A stretch of DNA of 8,365 nucleotides from Planctomycetia bacterium (lineage in GTDB: Bacteria; Planctomycetota; Phycisphaerae; Phycisphaerales; UBA1924): assembly GCA_005776545.1 (NCBI GenBank), contig SXOY01000325.1, positions 1-8,365 on the forward strand, read 5' to 3'. Below are positions 1 through 6,078 of the stretch, piece by piece. The first letter of the stretch is position 1, and each line of letters begins with the position of its first letter. Below the pieces are notes generated by a model. That model did no database searches, had not been told where the DNA came from, and saw nothing but the letters and a program-made list of their open reading frames with translations. The position numbers and the translations under genes are program-made.

Positions 1-2133
1 TGCCACGCTCATATGTTGATTCTGGTCAAGGCTGCGAATTCCCAGTGACCGGTTGGTGGTCGTGTGTACCGCTGCCCTTACCGGGAGCGAGCCGGAGATC
101 TTGATGCCAACATTAATCACAAGTCCGCCGCAATCATTGCAAATCGGCGGCGTATCGGTCCAACCACCAGCGAGATCGATTCTCGCGGGAAATGCTGCGT
201 TGACAGATAGCTTCTGACCCGATGCCGCAGGAGAAACATGTGACACTGGTAGAGCGCGGGCCTTGATGGCGTTACGCGCAAGTGTTGGCAGAGAAGCATT
301 GAGCGAGTTTGAATCGACGACGGCGGCGATTCTGTACAACCGAGCGCCGCGATCTGGCAATTCGCCCGCAGACTTCTTCGCGAGCTTTTTCGCCGCCGTA
401 ACCCATTGCAATTGCGCTGCCGAACGATGGTGTGTCATTGCCAGGATTCGGGCACAACTTAATAATGGTGCAATCTTGAGAACGTCAATCGCGCGATGTG
501 AAAGCCATGAAGAGGTGAGTTCTTCTCGCTGTGCTTGAATGCGAGAGAGATTCACACGCGCTGAAAGTTCGGCAAGCGAAATTCGCTGCGAACGTCGCCA
601 TGCCGTTCGGGCTGAGGCCACCACCGATTTGTCCTGCGATACGAACCACGATTCAATCGAATCAACCTCTTCAATCGTTCCGGACAGCCATAGCCGGGCA
701 TGAAACGCCGAAGATTCTGTGTTGCTCTCTGGCCAGAGCAGATTCTGAAAATGCCCGTATTCCGCTACGCCCGCTGCCCAAAATGCTCGACCGCAATTCA
801 ACTGCTTCGCTGCGGCGACCATGTCTGTCGCTTTCCAATCAAAGTCGATCGGGTATGTGATGAGCGTCCACTGGTCTTTGTCTACCGGAAGCCACACCAT
901 GCACTCATTTGTTGCAAGCGCCGAGCCGCGGCTGGCTCCACGCGGCATTCCGACCAGCAGGTTGTTCCCAGCAGCCTGAACAGTTCTGTGTCGCGGTACC
1001 GAGTTTTCGATGAACACTGGACCGCTGGCTTTCACTATGTGAGACTCTGATGCAATAGTAACGACGCGGTTGGAGTGCGATAGCGATCGACCCCAGAGCG
1101 GCTGCGTCCCAAACTCCACCAGTTCCTGGCTTGTTCCGATATGAAGGAACGAGCAGTGCTTTGCATGAGCTGCGGAAAATGGTGTTGTCGCTAAGGCGGC
1201 AACATGGAGGCTTGAAATGCCGGAATGAACAACGATGCCGGGCTGCTGTTTCGGCGGGAGCAGAGGCAAAATGTGCCCATAGAGATCGATTGAACCGCAC
1301 GTTGCCGCCAGAACTTCTGCGATCAAGCCTTCGACTTTCAGCGCTTGGTTGTCAATTGAAAGCCCGAAAGCACCGAGCCAGCGGCCAATCGTCGCCCAGT
1401 CAATTGAGACAACGCCCGTATCTACTCTCACTCGCCCATCGACAAGTGCGCCCGCAGATGTCATCATTTCGACTGTCGGTTTTTGCAGGAACGATGAAAC
1501 GGATGAGCCATTTGATGCCTGCGCGTTCTGGTCGCAGACATACACACCATGCTGCGTCCCACGCTCCGGCGTCGCACCGCACGACACCCCAACCACGCCA
1601 TCGCCGTCGAGCAATGGGGCATCGATCGCGAGGTTCAGCAACAGATCTCCTGCGCCAATCAGGAGACGCCCAGCGTTTGACCGTGGCAGAGCACAAAAGT
1701 CGGCGAGTACGAGATCAAATAGACACTGTGGCTCACCTGCTTCTGAGATTGCGGGTACGGGGACAAAGATCTTTCCCTGTGCGGCGTAAGCGGGAAGTCT
1801 TCGCGAATCGCCCCCAGAATGGAGAATAAGCACCTGTAAATCGCGGAAAAGTTCTTCTATCGACTGCGCCGCCGGTCGTTCCACCAACAGCGCGCGTGCA
1901 AGTTCGACAAGCACAGCGAACGTTGATCCACCCGACCCTGCCCGCTTCCCATGTGGATCTGCAACCACCAGCACTCGAGAACATCCCGGAAGCTCATGTG
2001 AAGAGCCATCAACTGGAATTCGCTGTCGCAGCTGCACGCGATAGCTCTCAGCCTGCCGGTCATTGCTCGCAGTCACGACGAGCCAGTCAAACCGCGGCGA
2101 GTCCCAGTTAAAATGTGCCGGATCGAGATTCAT
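1..2133 (-). CDS. fkp: Bifunctional L-fucokinase / L-fucose-1-phosphate guanylyltransferase (FKP), 3' end beyond window
   Basis: This frame stays open for 711 codons from an ATG at 2133 to the left edge, so the C-terminus is missing. FKP enzymes phosphorylate L-fucose with ATP and then form GDP-L-fucose with GTP in the cytoplasm, the salvage route to GDP-fucose. The N-terminal nucleotidyltransferase half shows DPHGKRAGSGGST (residues 59-71), a nucleotide-binding glycine-rich motif, and HSGGDSRRLP (105-114) followed by GKIFVPVP (120-127), both typical of fucose-1-phosphate guanylyltransferases. The GHMP-kinase half begins at PARIDLAGGWTDTPP (649-663), the fucokinase signature. Known FKPs are about 950 residues, so roughly 240 residues, including the kinase ATP loop, lie outside. 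The start overlaps the permease stop as ATGA, with GGAGG 8 nt upstream, suggesting translational coupling. Family assignment is strong; substrate specificity is inferred from the family. Confidence 0.9.
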   Translation of the reverse strand, partial: MNLDPAHFNWDSPRFDWLVVTASNDRQAESYRVQLRQRIPVDGSSHELPGCSRVLVVADPHGKRAGSGGSTFAVLVELARALLVERPAAQSIEELFRDLQVLILHSGGDSRRLPAYAAQGKIFVPVPAISEAGEPQCLFDLVLADFCALPRSNAGRLLIGAGDLLLNLAIDAPLLDGDGVVGVSCGATPERGTQHGVYVCDQNAQASNGSSVSSFLQKPTVEMMTSAGALVDGRVRVDTGVVSIDWATIGRWLGAFGLSIDNQALKVEGLIAEVLAATCGSIDLYGHILPLLPPKQQPGIVVHSGISSLHVAALATTPFSAAHAKHCSFLHIGTSQELVEFGTQPLWGRSLSHSNRVVTIASESHIVKASGPVFIENSVPRHRTVQAAGNNLLVGMPRGASRGSALATNECMVWLPVDKDQWTLITYPIDFDWKATDMVAAAKQLNCGRAFWAAGVAEYGHFQNLLWPESNTESSAFHARLWLSGTIEEVDSIESWFVSQDKSVVASARTAWRRSQRISLAELSARVNLSRIQAQREELTSSWLSHRAIDVLKIAPLLSCARILAMTHHRSAAQLQWVTAAKKLAKKSAGELPDRGARLYRIAAVVDSNSLNASLPTLARNAIKARALPVSHVSPAASGQKLSVNAAFPARIDLAGGWTDTPPICNDCGGLVINVGIKISGSLPVRAAVHTTTNRSLGIRSLDQNQHMSVA

Positions 2134-3113
2134 CCCACCGGCCTCCGCGAGCGCCAGCGATCCAGCGCGACTGCGAAGATGATGATGTGCCCGACCACAA
2201 TCTCCTGCACGTAGTTCGGCCAGCCTAGCGCAGTGCAGCGATTGTCGAGCATCGCCATCAGGAACGCCCCCGCGATTGTCCCCACAATTGAGCCGCTTCC
2301 ACCCGCAAGCGATGCCCCGCCTATCACAACAGCCGCGATCGCCTTGAGTTCCAGACCAACTTGCACTGTTGGGTCGCCTGAGCCGCCAAGTCTTGCAAAT
2401 TGGGCAAGACCAGCAAGCCCAACCAAGGCTCCGGCGATTGAGTACACGATCAGTTTCACTTTGTTCATTGGCACAGCACACCTTCGGGCGGCCTCTTCAT
2501 TGCTCCCGATGGCAATTGCCTGTCTGCCTAGCACTGTGAACCTCAACAGGCCCGCAATTCCGACCGCCACCAGCATCATCACCCATACCGCCGGTGCGAC
2601 CGGCGTCCAGGAAAAGGTTGTCATTGGTCGCACCCACAGATCAAGTCCTGCTGGATCTGTCTGGATCGGCGAGTTTCCGCTGATCCACTTCGACACGCCG
2701 CGAAAAAAGCCCAATGTCCCCAAAGTCACGATAAACGGCGGCAACTTCAGCAGAGTAATCAGACCGCCGTTGTAGATGCCGCACAACGTGCCGGTTCCAA
2801 TCGCAGCAGTGATCGCAACCATCGAACGCACCAATGGCGTCGCGCCTTGCAGCGAGGGGCTGGTCAACACTGTCGCCGTGACCACGGTAGTTAGGGCGAC
2901 CGATGAGCCGACCGAGAGATCAAGTCCGCCAGAGATAATCACCAGCGTCATGCCGCACGCCACTGTCGCCACGATCACCGTCTGTACAGCGATCGTGCGA
3001 AAGTCGAGCGCAGTGAATGGATGATCCGGCGCGGCTAACGCAAATAGCGCTGCCACGATCGCCACTCCTAACAGTGGCACCATGAGCCGGATTGCACTTG
3101 ATCCTCGCTTCAA
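2130..3113 (-). CDS. Sugar ABC transporter permease, RbsC/BPD_transp_2 family
   Basis: A 327-residue hydrophobic protein, close to the usual length of RbsC-type permeases (about 320-340). It would form the inner-membrane channel of a carbohydrate uptake ABC transporter together with the lipoprotein encoded just upstream. Family signatures are GGLDLSVGS at residues 62-70, AIGSNEEAARRCAV at 201-214 in the cytoplasmic loop, and ELKAIAAVVIGGASLAGG at 255-272. Several membrane segments can be seen, for example about 11-28, 41-60, 96-118, 172-192, 221-238 and 303-317. The start is a TTG abutting the TGA stop of the upstream gene. The first in-frame ATG, at 3083, would remove 10 residues but has no convincing ribosome site. 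No ATPase gene is in the window; it may lie downstream of FKP or be a shared subunit encoded elsewhere. The family is clear; the transported sugar is not shown. Confidence 0.9.
   Translation of the reverse strand: MKRGSSAIRLMVPLLGVAIVAALFALAAPDHPFTALDFRTIAVQTVIVATVACGMTLVIISGGLDLSVGSSVALTTVVTATVLTSPSLQGATPLVRSMVAITAAIGTGTLCGIYNGGLITLLKLPPFIVTLGTLGFFRGVSKWISGNSPIQTDPAGLDLWVRPMTTFSWTPVAPAVWVMMLVAVGIAGLLRFTVLGRQAIAIGSNEEAARRCAVPMNKVKLIVYSIAGALVGLAGLAQFARLGGSGDPTVQVGLELKAIAAVVIGGASLAGGSGSIVGTIAGAFLMAMLDNRCTALGWPNYVQEIVVGHIIIFAVALDRWRSRRPVG
2142..2146 (-). promoter_or_regulatory. Ribosome binding site of the FKP gene
   Basis: GGAGG lies 8 nt before the ATG at 2133, inside the last codons of the permease gene. 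It supports the ATG that overlaps the permease stop codon as the true start. Confidence 0.7.
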
Positions 3114-4160
3114 TCAATTCCCCAGCAGAGCCTTGAGGTCTGGCGACAGCAGCTCTTTGCTCTCTGGCGTGTTCATCGTGTCTTTACTGATGAGCGTGAC
3201 ACCGGTATCGATACGGACGCTGACATCTTTCGCGGCGAGTTTATCGGCGGCAGCCTTTACTGCCAGATATCCCATTCGAATTGGACTTTGCACGACCAGG
3301 GCGTTGATATCGCCCGCCGCCATTGCATCCACAGTTTCCTTACTTGAATCAAATCCAATGAACTTCACCTTGCCATTCATCCCGCGTGCCTTCAGCGCGA
3401 GCATCATGCCAAAAGTCGTAGACTCGTTGGGGCAGAAAATTCCGACAACATCTCCGTTTGCGGCGAGCAGGTTTTCCGATGCTTCCTGAGCCGTTGCACG
3501 TGTCGCACCCGCGTATCGCTTGGGGTCAACGACTGTCAATCCCGCCGTCGCTGCTGCGGTGGCGAAACCGTTCTCACGCAAGGCGGTACTCGCCGAGCCT
3601 TCAACGTACCTGAGCAGCAATACCTTGCCCTTGCCGCCAAGCAGTTCACTCATGCGTTGCCCCGCGAGTTTGCCGCCATTCTCGTTGTCAGTTGCCACGA
3701 AGCTCACGAAATCAAGCCCGGCCTTACCCTTGATCCCTGAGTCCATGATGATGACAGGGATCTTCGCGTCCATTGCCTGCCGCACGGGTGCGACAAGGGC
3801 GGTTTCATCCAGCGGCGCGAGCACGATCGCATCATACTTCGCCGAGATCAGATTCTCCATGAGCGATATCTGCTGCTCGCGATCGTCTTCCTTTTCCGGG
3901 CCGCGGAATGTAATTTCGATATTCCCCAGTTCCTTCTCCGCCTTCTTCGCTCCCGCGTGGATCGACTTCCAGTACTCGTGTGTAGTGCCTTTGGGAACCA
4001 TCGCAATTTTCAATTTCTTTGCAGCCGGAGCCGCAGCAGCTGGTTTTGCAGCCGGCGCAGCGGCGGACTCTGGCTTCTTATCGCACGCTCCCAGCGACAG
4101 CATTCCCGCCACCAGGCAGGCTTTGAATGAAAGTGGCAAAACAGACAGAAATGGCTTCAT
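3114..4160 (-). CDS. Sugar ABC transporter substrate-binding lipoprotein, RbsB-like (Peripla_BP_4)
   Basis: A 348-residue protein with a lipoprotein signal: hydrophobic stretch around residues 9-23, lipobox LGAC, lipidated Cys26. An Ala/Pro/Lys-rich linker (about 31-49) tethers the binding domain. The domain, about residues 50-315, is the periplasmic-binding type I fold used for ribose-like sugars; VATDNENGGKLAG (155-167) is a typical segment. Probable ligand-contact positions, by comparison with RbsB, are Asp140, Asn245 in CPNEST, Asp271 in IGFD and Gln291 in VVQSP. The residue after Asp140 is Ser where RbsB has Arg90, so the ligand is probably not ribose. AGGAG stands 5 nt before the ATG. 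It is the first gene of the operon with the permease and FKP, so fucose or a similar sugar is an attractive ligand, by inference from context only. Confidence 0.9.
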   Translation of the reverse strand: MKPFLSVLPLSFKACLVAGMLSLGACDKKPESAAAPAAKPAAAAPAAKKLKIAMVPKGTTHEYWKSIHAGAKKAEKELGNIEITFRGPEKEDDREQQISLMENLISAKYDAIVLAPLDETALVAPVRQAMDAKIPVIIMDSGIKGKAGLDFVSFVATDNENGGKLAGQRMSELLGGKGKVLLLRYVEGSASTALRENGFATAAATAGLTVVDPKRYAGATRATAQEASENLLAANGDVVGIFCPNESTTFGMMLALKARGMNGKVKFIGFDSSKETVDAMAAGDINALVVQSPIRMGYLAVKAAADKLAAKDVSVRIDTGVTLISKDTMNTPESKELLSPDLKALLGN

Positions 4161-4165
4161 GTGGA

Positions 4166-4170
4166 CTCCT
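4166..4170 (-). promoter_or_regulatory. Ribosome binding site of the binding-protein gene
   Basis: AGGAG lies 5 nt before the ATG at 4160 and fixes the start of the first operon gene. Confidence 0.7.
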
Positions 4171-4230
4171 CAGGGGAAGGGTATGTTACGCTGATCTGCG
4201 AAGTTCACCGCATGGCGAAGGACCTTGAAA

Positions 4231-4260
4231 TCACATAGGTCAGACCATGTATGTTGTGAA
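4231..4260 (-). promoter_or_regulatory. Candidate promoter with overlapping dyad (operator) for the transporter-FKP operon
   Basis: On the minus strand TTCACA (4260-4255, one mismatch to the -35 consensus) and TATGTG (4237-4232, three of six at -10) are separated by 17 nt, about 72 nt before the binding-protein start. The same bases form an imperfect dyad: plus-strand TCACATA at 4231-4237 and TGTGA at 4255-4259 flank the perfect 9-bp palindrome GGTCAGACC (4238-4246). A repressor or activator site overlapping the promoter would suit a sugar-inducible operon. The -10 is weak and no regulator gene is visible, so this is only a candidate. Confidence 0.35.
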
Positions 4261-4362
4261 AGTCGAGAAACTGCCGCGATTGCTTGTAGAAAGTGCTTGA
4301 GTTCGGGTCGGGAGTTCAGAGTTGAATTCCCGCAGAAGTATGCGGTTACTCGACTAAGAGCT

Positions 4363-4417
4363 TTGAAAGTGCAGCGATCTGTGGGCTATTGAAGACCGAC
4401 TGCGTTCGTGCTACTCT
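4363..4417 (+). promoter_or_regulatory. Candidate promoters of the tRNA-Glu gene
   Basis: Two sigma70-like pairs precede the tRNA. TTGAAG (4389-4394), 17 nt and TACTCT (4412-4417) would start transcription near 4424 and give a leader of about 30 nt. TTGAAA (4363-4368), 18 nt and TATTGA (4387-4392) would start near 4399. Each matches the consensus only partly, so the choice is uncertain. Confidence 0.35.
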
Positions 4418-4454
4418 TGCGGCGTCCTAGACCATGCGGAAGTTCGCATCAAGC

Positions 4455-4529
4455 GGCCCCATCGTCTAGCCCGGCCTAGGACGTCAGGTTCTCATCCTGA
4501 AAACATGGGTTCGAATCCCATTGGGGTCA
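4455..4529 (+). tRNA. tRNA-Glu (anticodon CTC)
   Basis: A 75-nt cloverleaf. Acceptor GGCCCCA (4455-4461) pairs with TGGGGTC (4522-4528) with one G-T wobble, and the discriminator base is A4529. The D arm begins GTCTAG as in bacterial tRNA-Glu. Anticodon stem TCAGG/CCTGA (4484-4488 with 4496-4500) encloses the loop TTCTCAT, giving anticodon CTC (4491-4493), which reads GAG. T arm ATGGG/CCCAT (4505-4509 with 4517-4521) encloses TTCGAAT. CCA is not encoded. The gene is intact although an integrase gene overlaps its 3' half on the other strand, as expected when an element inserts in a tRNA gene and restores its 3' end. Confidence 0.95.
4484..4529. other. Probable attachment site (attL) in the 3' half of tRNA-Glu
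   Basis: Tyrosine integrases of genomic islands commonly recombine within the 3' half of a tRNA gene and carry a copy of that half in attP. Here the integrase gene abuts and overlaps exactly this segment, so the shared core should lie between the anticodon stem and the tRNA 3' end. The exact core cannot be set because no second copy was found in the window; it should lie beyond the right edge. Confidence 0.65.
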
Positions 4530-5794
4530 TTGAACACGCCTTGCACAACCGTGCAAGGCGTTGTCTTTTTTGGCATAAGCGCTTGCGAGGCAAGGGGCTG
4601 CGATGGTGCCCGGTTCATTGTGCTTCGATGTGTGCTGGTGTGCGACGCCCGGTTGTGCGCACTTTCGAGCGCTCCTGGTGCGCTCGATTCGTACACCTTG
4701 TTGCTCGCCTTCGTGAAGTCGGTATCCCTGACCATCATGTAATGCTTGGCGGCGATCTGGGGGGAGTGCCCCATCCATTCCGCGGTGACGTGGGCGGGGT
4801 GATCTTGGGCAAGCTCGGTTTCGCAGGAGGCTCGCATGTTATGGAAGAGACGTGGCCAGGGCGCCAAGCCCGCACGCCTGAGGATGCGGTAGAACTGAGT
4901 CCGAAGGTTTGCGGCCGTCTCACGATATCGGGTGATCACTTGGTCGGTTCCAGGCTCCGCCGCGGCATGAGCGTCAAGCAGGATTTGCATGAGCTCAGGA
5001 ACGATGGGAACTTCACGGCGTTCCTTACCGGCGATGTGGCTGGTCTTCTCGCACCAGATCACCAGGCGAGCGCGATCAAAATGCACATCGGACCACTGAA
5101 GACCCATGACCTCGCTGGGGCAGCGCAAGCCGGCGAACCGGCTGAGACCGATGATTGCTCGCCACTGGGGGTGAGGGCACCGGTCGAGAACGAGTTGGAT
5201 GGATTCACGTGAAACAAAGAAAGCACGGCTGGGGTTGGCCTGGCTGCCGGCGACAACATCCTCAAACGGATTCGATTTCAGTATCTCCCATTTCACAGCG
5301 CGACGGAACATCTGCTTCGCCACTGTGGTCCGCTTGCTGGCGGTCGCTGTGGCGATATGCGAATCAGCGAGAGACTTACGCCACTTGAGGGCGTCGAGAG
5401 GAGTGATGGTCGAGATCAGACGGTCAGCGCCGAAGTACTCGCAGATTGACTTTGTACACTGCTTGTAGGTGATCATGGTGGAGGCCTTGACCGATTTGGA
5501 AGCCTCAAAATCTCTAATCAGCTCAACCAGTTTGATTTTTTCATTCTTGCGGCTCGGCACCAGCTCGAGATCGGAGAGCTTTGTATAAAACTCGTCATCG
5601 AGGGAAGCCACCCAGGCGCCAGCGGCGGGATCCATCATTTTGGTGACTTTGGATGAGACGAGAGATTCAACGTGCTTGTGTATTTTCTCGGCATCACGAG
5701 TGCTCGCCTTCCCAATGTAGAGGCAGCGCCGGTTCGTGCCGCTGCCGAAGAAGACGCGGTGGATGCCGTTGGGTGTAGTGGAGAGGGATGCCAT
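4484..5794 (-). CDS. int: Tyrosine-type site-specific recombinase (integrase)
   Basis: A 436-residue phage-type integrase that should insert and, with an excisionase, remove the element at tRNA-Glu. An N-terminal arm-binding-like region (about 1-80) precedes a core-binding SAM-like domain (about 88-175) and the catalytic domain (about 190-365). The catalytic set is complete: Arg224 in GLRCPSE, probable Lys250, His318 and Arg321 in HNMR, His343 in GHS, and the nucleophile Tyr352. About 84 residues follow the tyrosine. The last 14, DPNGIRTHVFRMRT, are encoded antisense to the tRNA, and the stop codon lies in its anticodon-stem DNA. AGGA is 9 nt before the ATG, within the end of the upstream HTH gene, 3 nt away; the two are probably cotranscribed. 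The N-terminal style recalls planctomycete integrases. Confidence 0.95.
   Translation of the reverse strand: MASLSTTPNGIHRVFFGSGTNRRCLYIGKASTRDAEKIHKHVESLVSSKVTKMMDPAAGAWVASLDDEFYTKLSDLELVPSRKNEKIKLVELIRDFEASKSVKASTMITYKQCTKSICEYFGADRLISTITPLDALKWRKSLADSHIATATASKRTTVAKQMFRRAVKWEILKSNPFEDVVAGSQANPSRAFFVSRESIQLVLDRCPHPQWRAIIGLSRFAGLRCPSEVMGLQWSDVHFDRARLVIWCEKTSHIAGKERREVPIVPELMQILLDAHAAAEPGTDQVITRYRETAANLRTQFYRILRRAGLAPWPRLFHNMRASCETELAQDHPAHVTAEWMGHSPQIAAKHYMMVRDTDFTKASNKVYESSAPGALESAHNRASHTSTHRSTMNRAPSQPLASQALMPKKTTPCTVVQGVFNDPNGIRTHVFRMRT
4536..4571 (+). terminator. Rho-independent terminator after tRNA-Glu, inside the integrase reading frame
   Basis: A perfect 11-bp stem, ACGCCTTGCAC (4536-4546) with GTGCAAGGCGT (4551-4561), encloses an AACC loop and is followed by six T residues (4566-4571). 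It starts 7 nt after the tRNA. The T tract exists only in the plus-strand direction, so it ends tRNA transcription and should not stop integrase mRNA. The same bases encode integrase residues of about 408-420. Confidence 0.9.
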
Positions 5795-5797
5795 GGT

Positions 5798-6016
5798 TTA
5801 TCGTCCTTTCCGAGTCTTGGCGGGTTTGGGCACAAGAACAAGATTGAGGTAGTTGCAGAGTTTGTCGATGTTTTCGCCGCGGAGAGGTTTGCCGGCGGCG
5901 ACGAATCGGGAAAGCACCGACGCCGGAATTCCAGTTTGCTTGCTGATCGCGTAACGTGTTTGACCGCAATTTTCTACAGCGTGTCGGAGCGTGCTCGTGA
6001 CTGTCATGTTCATCAT
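5798..6016 (-). CDS. Small Cro/C1-type helix-turn-helix protein
   Basis: A 72-residue protein that is almost entirely one HTH domain. Residues 21-59 show RYAISKQTGI then PASVLSRFVA, the second carrying the likely recognition helix, then a helix ending in CNYLNLVLVP. The basic tail, KPAKTRKGR, may add DNA affinity. It likely binds DNA as a dimer and regulates the integrase encoded 3 nt downstream, or assists recombination; the context supports either, and no target site is proven. ATG codons at 6016, 6013 and 6007 are all possible starts: GAGG (6021-6024) is 4 nt from the first and 7 nt from the second. Similar small HTH genes next to integrases are, from memory, common in planctomycetes. Confidence 0.85.
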   Translation of the reverse strand: MMNMTVTSTLRHAVENCGQTRYAISKQTGIPASVLSRFVAAGKPLRGENIDKLCNYLNLVLVPKPAKTRKGR

Positions 6017-6043
6017 TGTACCTCAATAATACGATTTGTGCAA
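6015..6043 (-). promoter_or_regulatory. Candidate promoter of the HTH-integrase gene pair
   Basis: The gap before the HTH gene holds TACAAT (6020-6015, five of six at -10), 17 nt after TTGCAC (6043-6038, three of six at -35). A second choice is TATTAT (6031-6026) with TGTAGA (6054-6049), also 17 nt apart. Both place the transcription start at or inside the start codons, so the mRNA would have almost no leader. Confidence 0.4.
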
Positions 6044-6078
6044 CTAGATCTACAGATGCTCTCCGCGGCGGCGCCGGG

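Larger units (their letters stand above)
4161..4454. other. Intergenic region between the transporter operon and the tRNA gene
   Basis: This 294-bp stretch has no credible protein gene. It separates two divergently transcribed units and so must hold both promoters. Near the operon it contains the 4231-4260 promoter/dyad. Near the tRNA it holds weak sigma70-like boxes. Two small inverted repeats were also seen: CCGCA/TGCGG with a 6-nt loop at 4330-4345, and ATGCG/CGCAT with a 6-nt loop at 4434-4449, the latter just before the tRNA and possibly in its 5' leader. The middle (about 4261-4329) has only short repeats of GAGTTC/GAGTTG, to which no role can be given. Confidence 0.6.

Noticed and set aside
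1131..1829. Plus-strand open frame of 232 codons, and several other plus-strand frames in 1-2100
   Set aside because: They lie opposite the FKP gene, whose motifs are unmistakable, and their translations are Arg/Ser/Pro-rich with no recognisable domain.
2233..3489. Plus-strand frames opposite the permease and binding-protein genes
   Set aside because: They are shadows of genes with clear family signatures on the minus strand.
4423..4486. The tail DPNGIRTHVFRMRT as a conserved protein domain of the integrase
   Set aside because: It is explained completely by the antisense of the tRNA sequence.
4505..5212. Plus-strand frame of 235 codons starting inside tRNA-Glu
   Set aside because: It runs opposite the integrase, begins within the tRNA T arm and crosses the terminator; no domain is seen.
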